From Leuctra nigra (taxonomy: Eukaryota > Arthropoda > Insecta > Plecoptera > Leuctridae), in NCBI GenBank assembly GCA_934045905.1, contig OW203767.1, forward strand, positions 24,555,073-24,619,072: DNA of 64,000 nucleotides, given 5' to 3'. Below, in pieces: positions 24,211 to 34,560 of this stretch; position 1 is the stretch's first letter; the number at the start of each line of letters is the position of its first letter. Under the pieces are notes generated by a model. That model had not been told where the DNA came from. It did not search any database and saw nothing but the letters and a program-made list of their open reading frames with translations. The translations under genes were made by a program, and so were the position numbers.

Positions 24211-25370
24211 CTAGAATGCAATAAATTCTCCTCCCTCACAAAGTTTGCGCATATCTTCTCCAATTGGATCCGAACAACTCCAAGGGTTATTCTTAGCTCT
24301 CATTTCACCGTGACTCGCAACTTTTGCTGCAAAAGTCGGATTCAGTTTTCTAAAAGCTGTCTGGTTGAACGACGTGAACTTATTCGAATCTAGATTTAGT
24401 GAAGTGAGTTTCGGCAAACCTTCAAGCGGAACATCCTGAAACCGGCTCAGTTCGTTGTGAGACAAATTAAGTCTAAAAACGTTCTTCAAGTTGGCGAAAT
24501 AATCCACGGGAATGGACTGTATTTTACCACCATTCAGTAAAACTTCACGTAAAGATGGAATGTTCAAAGGATAGTTTGCCAGATTGGCCAGGTTATTCCC
24601 TGACAGATCCAAGTACTGGAGTTGTGTGTTGGTCTGGAACAACGCTGGAGGCAGACTCTGGAGATTGTTATAACCGAGATTCAAATACATCAATTCAGTC
24701 AATTCAGCGAAGGCTCCAGGACTTATACTCTCGATCCTGTTGGAAGTCAAAAGAAGGTACTCCAACCGAACCAAACCCTTGAATGTGTTGTCATTCAGAA
24801 CTCTGATCTTGTTTTGCGACAAAACGAGGTTCGTTAGTTTCGTCTGATTCCCAAAAGTATTATCAGCAATAGAATCAACATTGTTATTGCTCAAATACAG
24901 ATACTTCAGCTTGTGCAAGTTTCTGAAAGTGTCAGCAGCTACTGACGCTATCTGGTTGTCATGCAGATCAATCGTCTCCAAGCGTTCCAAACCTAAGAAT
25001 GAGCTTGAACTGATCTCGGTGAGAGGATTGTTCTGGAATGTGAGTGATGTTAACCTTGGCAAGGACGTGAAGTGTTCTGGAATGATTGTGGATATGTTGC
25101 AACGGATTAGATCTACTCTTGACATGTTCTGGAACGCCCGGTGGTTGAAGTCTGTGCTTGTGAGTTGCACATCCGGACTCTCTGCGAGTGTGAACACTGT
25201 GACTCCAGGAGGATCTGTTGGAAGCAGCGAAGTGATGAAGGCGAAGGACTTGATGTTGCTGCAAAGGAAATACACCCCAGCCAAACTGCAGGACGGCTTC
25301 GTGATTCCCTCCTGGCAATGTGACGTGTGCAAGCCGAGGAGAACCACCAGGAGGCGCGGGAACAACCAGC
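24211..25370 (-). CDS. Secreted leucine-rich-repeat protein, main exon
   Basis: With the 19-base first exon this makes a 392-residue protein. The exon starts after a textbook acceptor: branch-like TACTGAC, then TTGTCCTGCTTCCAG. A stop codon lies in frame just upstream (25387-25389) and no ATG precedes the first hydrophobic stretch, so translation must start in another exon. Domains: signal peptide about 1-25; a cysteine-containing N-cap about 25-60; eleven LRRs of about 24 residues each from about 90 to 350 (pattern LxxLxLxxNxLxxLxxxxFxxL); then a short C-cap containing NPWSC and a later Cys. There is no membrane segment after the LRRs, so the product should be secreted or loosely surface-bound. 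Several NxS/T sites occur. Extracellular LRR proteins of this size often act in adhesion, guidance or immunity; the sequence does not tell which. The stop is TAG at 24211-24213. Confidence 0.93.
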
Positions 25371-26633
25371 CTGGAAGCAGGACAAGTCAGTATTAGAGTG
25401 CCACGCCCACTAGCCACTTCCGGGACAACTAGGTTTCAGCTATTCTGGATAAATACATGGGGACGTACTTTTATTGTTCGTTGTTTATAAACGAAGTGGG
25501 GTTAAGAACATCCTAATTACACCAACATTTACTTCAGTCTGTCATGTATAATATTATGTCAAAACCTCTCTACAAATATCATAAGTCAATGTCTCAACAC
25601 GGCGCAGCGCGATGTCTTGGGAAGCGGCTAGCAACTGCGAGTTTATATAAATGAAAACAAATGAAATATTCAACTATGATGCCAGACCTTGCCCGTCAAT
25701 TTTCGATTGTCCATGAAATGTAAACAACACTGAGTCATTCTGTGTTTCTCGGAGTTTTCAAGTTATCCATACCATAAAGGTACCATAAAACGAGGTCTAT
25801 AATTAAGCTAAGGTTGAAATACAGACTGACAGTTCATTGAATTTACATGTACCAACGGTGTACATTGTCGTGACGTTATTCGTCACTAAAAGTTGCATTG
25901 AGCGCTCTGCCGGCAGAAAGTGGCACTAGTGGTTGGGGTATTAGAACCAATTTCTCATAAGCAACATGCTAAGCTTAGACACCTCTACATCAGGCACTAT
26001 TAAACGTAGAACCTTAAAAATAATTACCAGTATAAAAAAGATTATGCTTTTTCGATCTGTCAACTTAGAATTTTTATCCGAGTTCAAATTGAAGTCTCAG
26101 AATGATGCAAACATGAAATGCGTCAGCCAATGAGAAGCTAGCTCCGCCCATCGACCAACCAATCATGTCACTCCAGAAGTGTTATTACTTAGAATTTTAA
26201 GTTTTAATTAACAATTATCTAGTATCCATCAACAGAAACGAATAGTTACTGTATGTTCATACATTCATAAGTTTACTTAGTATCAGATTATAAAGGACTT
26301 CAATTGTCTGAATATCCTGTTAATTGCGTGTTTTTGAACCAGGTTTTGCCATAAGAAATCACGTTGGACGTGAACAGAGTACCCTTAGCTCCCGCCATCT
26401 TGAAAATATTCACAGTGACGGCAGCGCTATCTATTGATACTTTTAGTGGCGAATACCCTGTGTTAGTGTCTGTAAAGTCGTGTATAGTATCTTGTTTGCC
26501 AGTCTTATTTAACTATAATTATTTTAGAATTCAATTTCCTGAGGCATCTGAATAAATGTCAGGAACAGAGGATATCTTTCCGTACTTATTTGTAAATCAT
26601 TAACCATGGCTCTAGAATGTGTTTACTCACCTT
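25371..26633 (-). other. Proximal part of the LRR-gene intron
   Basis: The intron runs from 27493 down to 25371 (2123 bp) including the hAT insertion. In this 1.26-kb part I see the acceptor, the branch-like TACTGAC, and at 26631-26626 the second copy of the donor (GTGAGT). No other coding segment stands out. Confidence 0.6.
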
Positions 26634-27488
26634 TTTGGGGCGGATTAATGATTTTGGCGCCCCTAGACTAATTCAAGCTTGGCGCTCCCCCCCCCCCCCT
26701 AAAATTCTAAAAAGAAAACCGGGATCTAAAAAAATCCCTACCGATATACAGATATATATAATCTGTAAAGGCTGAATTACACGATTCTAGTTTCCTTGAA
26801 TTCAACCCTGTCAAGGGGGTTGAATTCAAGACTTGGATCGTCTAAATGAAAACATTGAAGCATTCTAAGTCTTGAATTCAGGACATCTCTTCATCGTTTT
26901 CAATTAGAACACGTCCGTTTTTCCTTCAAGTCTTGAAATACTTCAACCAATTGTTAATTTCACAGCAACTTCAATCAACAGTAAACATTAAATCGTCTAA
27001 ATTCTCTTTCAAGTTTCCTTGAAATCAAGGGTTGAATTCAACCCCTTCAAGGAAACTTGAACCGTGTAATTCAGGCTTAACTATTGCTATTATAGAAGCC
27101 CTATTGGCCCCGCAGGGAGTTTTTTTTGAATTTTTGATACAAAAGAATCGAATTTGAACCTATTTTGGCATCCTTTTCAAAGAAATTTATAGTGTGTAAT
27201 GCAATATTCTTGGGGAAACTTTAGACAGATGTAATATAATCTCCAACTATTTATTTGTTTATGGAATCCCCATTGGCCCCGCAGGGAATTTTTTGAGTTT
27301 TTGATGCAAAATAATCAATTTTGAAGCTACTTTGGCATCCATTTCAAAGAAATTTAAAATGTGTGATTCGCAAAATTACAACAACAAAAAATACCAGTAG
27401 GCGCCGCGGCGCCCCCTGGTATTTTTTTTGTTCCCCCCTTGCGCCCCTAGGCTATAGCCTTACTAGCCTAATGGGTAATCCGCCCCTG
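26634..27488. mobile_element. hAT-type element inserted at the LRR gene's 5' splice site
   Basis: The ends are inverted: CAGGGGCGGATTA read inward from 27488, and TTGGGGCGGATTA from about 26635. The 8-bp sequence ctcacctt flanks both sides (26626-26633 and 27489-27496). CAGGGGCGG termini with 8-bp duplications are typical of the hAT superfamily. The element is about 855 bp with no transposase frame, so it is non-autonomous. It contains a second inverted-repeat element (about 26767-27080) and a direct duplication (27099-27220 and 27267-27370, sharing TTGGCCCCGCAGGGA). Confidence 0.8.
26767..27080. mobile_element. Inverted-repeat MITE nested in the hAT element
   Basis: The left end GGCTGAATTACACGATTC matches the inverted right end GCCTGAATTACACGGTTC. 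Inside lie paired motifs built on TTCCTTGAATTCAACCC, which fold into two further hairpins. No coding capacity. Confidence 0.6.
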
Positions 27489-27493
27489 CTCAC

Positions 27494-27512
27494 CTTGTGT
27501 GTTGGAGACCAT
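27494..27512 (-). CDS. LRR protein gene, first coding exon
   Basis: Read on the minus strand, this 19-base exon gives Met-Val-Ser-Asn-Thr-Gln plus the first base of a Gly codon. It is followed at once by the donor GTGAGC (27493-27488). The large exon at 24211-25370 starts with GC and needs exactly one base from upstream, so the phases match and the junction codon becomes Gly. The joined N-terminus continues as W-L-F-P-R-L-L-V-V-L-L-G-L, a normal signal-peptide core that lacks a Met in the large exon itself. A TATA box lies about 50 bases upstream. An upstream ATG (about 27555) would reach the donor in the wrong phase. The donor is duplicated by a hAT insertion (see 26634-27488). The pairing with the large exon is inferred; no transcript is seen. 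Confidence 0.75.
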
Positions 27513-27561
27513 CTCTGAACGTGTTGCGCTATCGAGTGAGTGAGTTCGGTCATTTGCCTTG

Positions 27562-27569
27562 TATTTATA
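27562..27569 (-). promoter_or_regulatory. TATA box of the LRR gene
   Basis: The minus strand reads TATAAATA here. About 30 bases downstream (27537-27541) lies a CTCACTCACT stretch that could hold the start site, giving a 5' UTR of only 25-30 bases before the ATG at 27512. The spacing fits a canonical TATA promoter. The start site itself is inferred. Confidence 0.55.
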
Positions 27570-27830
27570 ATTATGTCACTTAGGTCACGAGATTAGAATG
27601 TCAAACGCACTTTGCACTTTTATAAAAGACATGTTAGATAATCATGTAGCCCAGCAAAGAGGCAGATGTTATTTCCATGATGCAATACATTCATAAAGAA
27701 ATACAGGAGTATAAGCAGTCACTGAGCAGTTGATTTTATTTTAACCTATCAAATACTATATCTTAATTTGTATTAAGTTTATGATGATTTTCTTGAAATA
27801 ATTACCTCTTTGTAATATCGGTACCTACCA

Positions 27831-28000
27831 CTAGGGAAACGCTCAGATAAACGCTTTGGTGAGCGAGCACGAATACGCGCAACTCCAACCGAACACGATA
27901 CACGACACGACACAATACGGTTTTCTTTGCAACTTTCCAATCTCCATATAAACACTCTGGGATGAATAACAGATCCATTGTGTCGTGACTCATACCTACG
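27831..28000 (-). mobile_element. Family-1 3' fragment upstream of the LRR gene
   Basis: The minus-strand terminus CTAG (27834-27831) with a stem-loop variant and 'gctcgctcacc'. The rest of the element is lost after about 170 bp. It lies about 260 bp upstream of the TATA box. Confidence 0.55.
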
Positions 28001-28984
28001 TACAAGCATAGAGGTAAGATATGGTACAAGCAGTCAAAGCAATTGAGTGTTACACAGGAGTAGTACCTCTTTTAGTAAAACCTTCTGGAGCATACCAAAT
28101 CTGATATTCTACTGATATTGTGTACTGTTCATTTGCAATTTGTACAATGATTGTTTAATTTCAACCATTATTAACTCGATATTACCAACGTTGGAGAGCA
28201 ACAAACATTCTGCACTGCAATCGTGTAACTTTGCTCGACAAACGATCGACATCTCTGATGAGAGATTAGCATTGACTCGACTTTGTAATCGATCGACAAT
28301 AACAATTGTCAATTTTATTCTCCCATCATAAGACTTGTCGATCGACTGTGGGGGAAAGTTACACGTTCCCCGTGCTGAGGCAACGAAATGTGTGAACGTT
28401 GTAGAGAGCCATGCCGTCCGATACTCCCTAGTTTACAGCAGAAGTGACTGGCTCTAATATCTTTTTGTGTGTGTTCGTTTTGTATTTCACCTGAAACGAA
28501 GTAACTGATTAGTTGCACAAGATATTCATTCAGATCATGACTCCACGCGCATAGCCCCTTATGCAGCTAATAGCTAGAAGACCTGAAGTCCATTTTCTAG
28601 CTTTAATTTTGCGTTGCACACTTTCATGTCATCAAGATCCATCAATTTAACATTTCAGTGCTGTTTCTTGTTCTATCTTAAGGGGGGATGCCTGAAATGT
28701 CGTCTCCTATAGATATCTGAATTAATATGCTTAATTAATAGATAATTTCTTTGTGCATCATATAAACGCAAGCAAAAGTGGTCAAGCTGAACTAATTTCG
28801 AAGATATATCACTTTATAAATTTGAGTTAGCCCTATCTTTAACATAGCATGTTGAAAAAACGCGGTAATTTTCCTAGTAAATTTAAGATTTTAACTATTT
28901 GCCGCCTATAGATTTTTTCCAAAAACTAATATTATGTGCATTAGGCATTAAGGTAGAACCACCATAACCTCAATGTTTCCGATT
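28001..28984. other. No gene seen
   Basis: Short frames on both strands (up to 67 codons) without motifs. The half MITE at 28570-28632 is the only element recognised. Confidence 0.45.
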
Positions 28985-30245
28985 TACTTGAAATTTTGGT
29001 GACTTATTGATAATCATGCAATACACAATCCTTGAAAAAATGAAACACTTCTCGTGTCCAGTTTCTGAGATAAATTGATTTGTCTCCCCCATGTTATCTT
29101 ATGGCGGAAGAAGAAAATCGTGTAATTTTTAAGCTAAAATGAAGATCTATTTTTTTTGTCTCGATAGATTTGAGCAAAAAACTTTTTTTATAGTAGACAT
29201 ATGGACATACTATCAGGAAAAAAATTGAAAACAATACCAACGTGTGCTTTTTTAAAAGTTATATACCAAATTCGAAATGATTTTCCTATACCTCCCATGT
29301 TAAAGTTTTGTTCATCCTCTGATAACATAAAATTGAAAACTCATTGTTGGACTGGAGTTGCAAACTACAGAACATTAAATGAGTCTGTTGTACTTAAATA
29401 TAGTTGAAAAGTAGGGAAACGTTTTTTGAACTTGTAATTTCAAGAATTTTTTTTTTTTGTATTTGTCGATCGATTGCTCCACCTTAAGGTATTTATTAAG
29501 ATTTTTATACTAACACCTACCTGTGCATTTTTAAAAGTTAGAAACCAAAATCTAAATAATTTTGCTATACCTCCTGTGTTAAAATATCCTCATATTCTAG
29601 AGACATCAAATTGAAAACTCAATATAAGTCGAGAGTTGCAAGTTACATGACATTTGATGAATCTTTTACATTAAAATATAGTTGAATTGTTGAAAAAATT
29701 AATAAAAATTGTCAATTTCAACAATTTTTTTTTCGGAGATCTCAACTTGGAGATCCCTCCTTAAGGAGAAAAGGCTGCTTTTTGGCTGTTTTCTCAAGGG
29801 AAGCCAGGATTATTATGGAGCAAGTAATATGCACAGATTCTAAATAATTGAGTCCAGAAGTGACCATGGAAATATTATTCTTTCAATGGGAAACCACTCG
29901 AGATTGGAATGTATAGAAGATGATCAAGCCGATGCCGGAATCAGCGAAAGAGTTTATTAGAAGACTGATGAAGAAAATATCAAAACAGTAGATTATTCAC
30001 TCATAATGAACTTTAAAAGGCTGGGCCTTAATATGTCCCATCGGTTAATCAGAAAATCTATTGATACAAAATAAATTGTATAACATTATCCTAAAAATGA
30101 CGCGATTTTCCTAGGTCCAATCGCCATATGATAACATGGGGAGGCAACACAATTTATTTCAGAAACTAGACACGAGAAGAGTTAAATAATTCGAGGGATG
30201 AGGTAGAAATGTCAATATATGCACCAAAAGTTATGAAGTTCTAAG
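28985..30245. mobile_element. Large inverted-repeat element with internal direct repeats
   Basis: The left arm (to about 29110; cttctcgtgtccagtttctg, cccccatgttatcttatggc) is inverted at about 30120-30245 (ccatatgataacatgggg, agaaactagacacgagaag). Between the arms, 29190-29440 and 29480-29720 are diverged direct repeats of about 280 bp. Outer boundaries are uncertain. Confidence 0.5.
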
Positions 30246-30294
30246 ACACGACCCGATCAGTCCAGACTCCTAAAATTTGCCTTTTTAATTTGAT

Positions 30295-33200
30295 ATTATT
30301 ACCTAAACAATATAAAATGTCACCAGCTATAATACAACCTAAATCTCACACAATATGTTTCTATGGGTATTTTATTTCAATGAAACAATGCAAAGACGAC
30401 GTTATGGAAACAACACCAACAATAAAATGTGGGGGAAACCTTTAAAGTTATCGCAGCCTGACGTGTTTTTTGTACTCTCGTGTTACTTCAACTGATAAGG
30501 TAAGATGAAGCTTGATTTATACCAATTAGTATATTTAAACATCTCTCAGATAGACCATCAATACAATCAAGTAGAATTGTAATAATTTTTTTATTTTTTT
30601 CGGTTAAATTTTAAATATTCATTATTTTACGGGGGAGTTATATGTAACTGCATTTGTACACGCCTCATTTCCTTATATACAATATTAGTTTCGAAACGTT
30701 TGTGTTCTCAAAGAAGGAAGAATTAAGAACAAGGTTTTCATTCTGAAATAAAATCTAACACTCACATTCCAATGTAAAATTTACAAAAAAATATGAAATA
30801 TCGTTGAGAGTGTTTTCTTTGTAAAAAGAGTGCTACTGAAGGACCATTAAAAGAAATATCTCATCATTACAATCATCAGAGCAGAATTTTAATTTACTAT
30901 ATTGGTCGTCGTAATTAACTTAAATTGACACATTTTAGAAACTTAAATTTCATATTTCCTATATTAATATCTTAGCAACTAATTTTCCAAATTTTAAGAA
31001 TGCAATGCAAACCTCTGTGCAACAACAACTTAATTATTACCTAAACAATATAAAATGTCACCAGCTATAATACAACCTAAATCTCACACAATATGATTCT
31101 ATGGGTATTTTATTTCAATGAAACAATGCAAAGACGACGTTATGGAAACAACACCAACAATAAAATGTGGGGGAAACCTTTAAAGTTATCGCAGCCTGAC
31201 GTGTTTTTTGTACTCTCGTGATATTTCAACTGTTTAGGTAAGATGAAGCTTGATTTATACCAATTAGTATATTTAAACATCGCCCAGATAGTACATCAAT
31301 ACATTCAAGTAGAATTGTAATCAAATTTTTGTTTTTATCGGCGAAATTTAAAATATTCGTTATTTTATGGTATAGTCAGAACTTAATTTCTACACACGTA
31401 ATACATTTCAGCTTATATAAATATTATTTGCAAAATCCAAATATTTGTGTTCTCAAAGGAGGAAGAAATATGAACAAGGTGTTCATTCTGAAACAAAATC
31501 TAACATTTTCCAATGTAAAATTATATCCCCAAAAAAAAACACTTCGTGTAAAAATACCAGCCAAGTCTCTTCTACTAAAAAAAATATATAAAATCTAAAA
31601 ATTCTGCACTGAAAAGTAATGATATCAAAAAATTTGCCAAGTCAAAACTTTATTTGAAAATCAAAAAATACTTGGCGCATCGTGTATATTAATAGCTTAG
31701 AAGTATAGGCCAGATATAAAATATACATAAAATATACAAACATATAGTATACCTAAAATGCCCTAAAAAATCGATGCGCCAAGTATTTTTTGATTTTCAA
31801 ATAAAGTTTTGACTTGGCAAATTTTTTGATATCATTACTTTTCAGTGCAGAATTTTTAGATTTTATATATTTTTTTTAGTAGAAGAGACTTGGCTGGTAT
31901 TTTTACACGAAGTGTTTTTTTTTATGGGGATATCACTCCTTTTTTAGTTTATTCTAACAACTTGTGACACATATGAAATGAACAATTACTAAATTCTTTA
32001 AAAAAATCATCACCCTTTACAATTTGGTTACCACTAATGAATAGCAGCGTATGGTCCTAAATAATTGCTTTAAATGATCTTTCACGAAGAATAGCAAAGG
32101 TTTCATTCCAATCAGTCAACCCAGTTCTGAGATATGGCAACACTTCGTTTTCAAAATGGCTGCTGAACTTTCTGCAATGCCACATAGAATTTATTTCTAT
32201 AAATGATGTGTATCATTTTAAGCTTTCTGAATATGTATTTATTGTATAGAAGGGGAATTATAATAATTTATACATTTGAATGACGTCATTTCCGGTCTCA
32301 TAAATAGGAAAATTCTATTTGTACTGTTCATATTCCATAGAGATGGCCTTCCGAATCGTTTGGCGCTAGTTTCATACCGATTTGTTCTACCAGTTTTTGA
32401 GATATGACGTTACTTCCGGTTTAAAAATGGCGGCTAAAATCTCTGACCCCTTGAAGTATATTTTAAACATGATTACAATTTTATAAGCTGTCTCAAATAG
32501 TATATTTATTGCATCAAAATAAAAATTTGTGAGTTTATTAAAATGTGTGACGTCATTTCCGGTTTAAGTATGGGAAACTTGCAAATATTATTGATGATAA
32601 TACATAAAGTTGACCGTCTAAATTGTTTTGCGCTGGTTTCGTTGAAATCTATTTAGCCGTTATTGAGATATGATGTCACTTCCGGTTTCAAAATGGCGGC
32701 TTCCGGTTGGTTTTATAACAAGTCACATGAGACGTCAAAAGTACATACGTTACATAAATATCAAAATAATCGGATCAATCTTTGTTGCCAAAAAGCCAAT
32801 CGATGTATTTCAAATTTCATTACGTCATTTCCGGTTTCTTTAACATAATGTTTAGTCTTTTGCTCCTTATCATGCATATAGATGACCGTCTGAATCGTTT
32901 GGCGCAATTTTCGTTCCAATAGGTCCAGCCGTTGACGAGATATGACGTCACTTCCGGTTTCAAAATGGCGGCACAAAAAATTCATGGGGTGAAGGTTAAA
33001 TCAGACGCCAAAAGTGCACACGTGGTAAAAATGTGTGATCAATCGGTTCAGCCGTTTAGGCTGTGGCCTGTTTACCGGATTTGAATTCCAGGAGACTACT
33101 ACTACTAAGTACTACTACTGAGATTATTATTATTATTATTATGAAAACCGCCCTAAAACACTGTTTTCACGGCCCTCTAGCGCGCAAAGGGCGTAACCTA

Positions 33201-33650
33201 TTGTTCCCAAATTTGGTATATGTTGTAGGGTGGGCCATAGCTCGAAATTAAGATATATCGCAACAATGTGAGATTTTCCAATTTTAAGATCCAGTAGGCC
33301 GAAAATGCCACTTTGATGCTTACAGTAAAAGTGGGTTTGCTCCAGCCTTTTTAAATGAGTGTGTGCGCGCGCCGTACGACTTGGCTGGCGTGGAGCGACC
33401 GCTCCACTAGATCTACAAAAAAAATTATAATAATCGTTAAAAGAGTGTTTTCTTCGTAAAAGAGTTCTACAGAAGGAGCATTAAAAGAAATATCGAATCA
33501 TTAAAATCATCCGATCAGAATTTTAGTTGATATTGGGTTAAAATTAAATTTACACAATTTAGAAAATTAAATCTCAAATGTCAAATGTCCTATTTATTTA
33601 CCATAGCAACTGATATTGTAAATTTTAATAATGCATTGCTAGTTGCAAAT
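30295..33650 (+). repeat. 738-bp tandem duplication, second copy interrupted
   Basis: Copy 1 is 30295-31032. Copy 2 starts at 31033 and is broken at 31522 by family-2 copy 3, resuming at 33413. The first 230 bp of each copy are nearly identical (differing at scattered bases); the later parts are more diverged. Confidence 0.8.
31523..33412 (+). mobile_element. Family-2 element, copy 3
   Basis: The foldback (31523-31936), interior with repeated motif blocks (TGACGTCA at 32281, 32548 and 32943, plus mutated ones near 32404, 32670 and 32820), microsatellite (33092-33139), 3' block, hairpin GGAGCGACCGCTCC and CTAGATC. The uninterrupted sister copy of the duplication at 30777-30790 shows the empty site, which places the ends between 'aaaatt' and 'tacaaa'. 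Confidence 0.8.
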
Positions 33651-34525
33651 GTAATTGTACTTGTTTATTGTCAATGAAAATACAATAATCAAGAATCTAA
33701 AATGTCAACAATGATGGATATTTGATCGTTCATAGGACATTTTGGGCCAATTATTCAATTGAATTGTAATACATTTGAAATCTGATTAATGTATTAGTGT
33801 ATTGATATTAATTTGTGAATCTACAACCTTTATAGGAATTATAGACTTTATAATTAATTGACATCAATGTTAAAATGTGAACGACTCCTATTGCCATTGG
33901 CAACAACCAATGACATTCATGGAATGACGCTATTAACAGTCTGTTAGTTAACTATTTCTTTAAAACGTTATTGGAAACTAACCTGTAGCTGTAAAAAATT
34001 GATTTTCGGTAATAATGGACACTGCAGAAGGTTATTTGAAACTTAACTTGGAAAGTTACGATTGTACTAGGACGGGCAATGTTAGGACAGCAAGGCATAT
34101 CAATATTATTCAGCAACTTCTTAGCTGACAGGTTACCGTGAATAGCGAGAATTTAACATTATGACTGCTATTCGAGTTAACACGTTTCAAAAACGTCCTT
34201 AAATCCCGCCATTTTGCCGCTGTTCAGTTCTGCATGGCCGATCTGGATGAAATCAGAACTAATATCTCCTGCCATGTATTGACCTTTCTGTAGAACTATT
34301 TGGATGTTTGTTTATTTTGATTATTTACGATTGTCGAATGCTATGATTTTTTTTTAAACAAACTTTATCTGGAAACAACTAAGCAGTGATTGGTTGTCTA
34401 TTCACACGCAACAAGTCAATCGTTGTCAGCAGATGAAAGTTCCATTACAAGTTGCTCAACATAGAATCGCTTTTCGGGAACTTTTGGGCTCGTATGCAAA
34501 GCCATGTAAATTGTAAAATTTAAAA
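33651..34525. other. Gap upstream of the repeat-protein gene
   Basis: AT-rich and without a recognised repeat. A 37-codon frame with a real ATG (34015-34128, MDTAEGYLKLNLESYDCTRT...) could be an upstream exon or chance; nothing decides it. Confidence 0.35.
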
Positions 34526-34547
34526 CGGACTTTTCTTTTAATTGCAG
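34526..34547 (+). promoter_or_regulatory. Splice acceptor before the repeat-protein ORF
   Basis: A pyrimidine run (ttttctttta) followed by attgcag sits 13 bases before the ATG at 34561. It suggests that 34548 onward is an internal or second exon, and that transcription starts upstream. Confidence 0.5.
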
Positions 34548-34560
34548 TGAACCAGTCGAA

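Noticed and set aside
25363..25365. TTG at 25363-25365 as the translation start of the LRR protein
   Set aside because: An animal gene would not normally start at TTG, and a consensus splice acceptor lies immediately upstream, so the start is in the upstream exon.
24555..25417. Several frames on the plus strand and in other minus frames across the LRR exon (up to 171 codons)
   Set aside because: They are shadows of the LRR coding sequence; none has a motif, and the LRR periodicity fixes the true frame.
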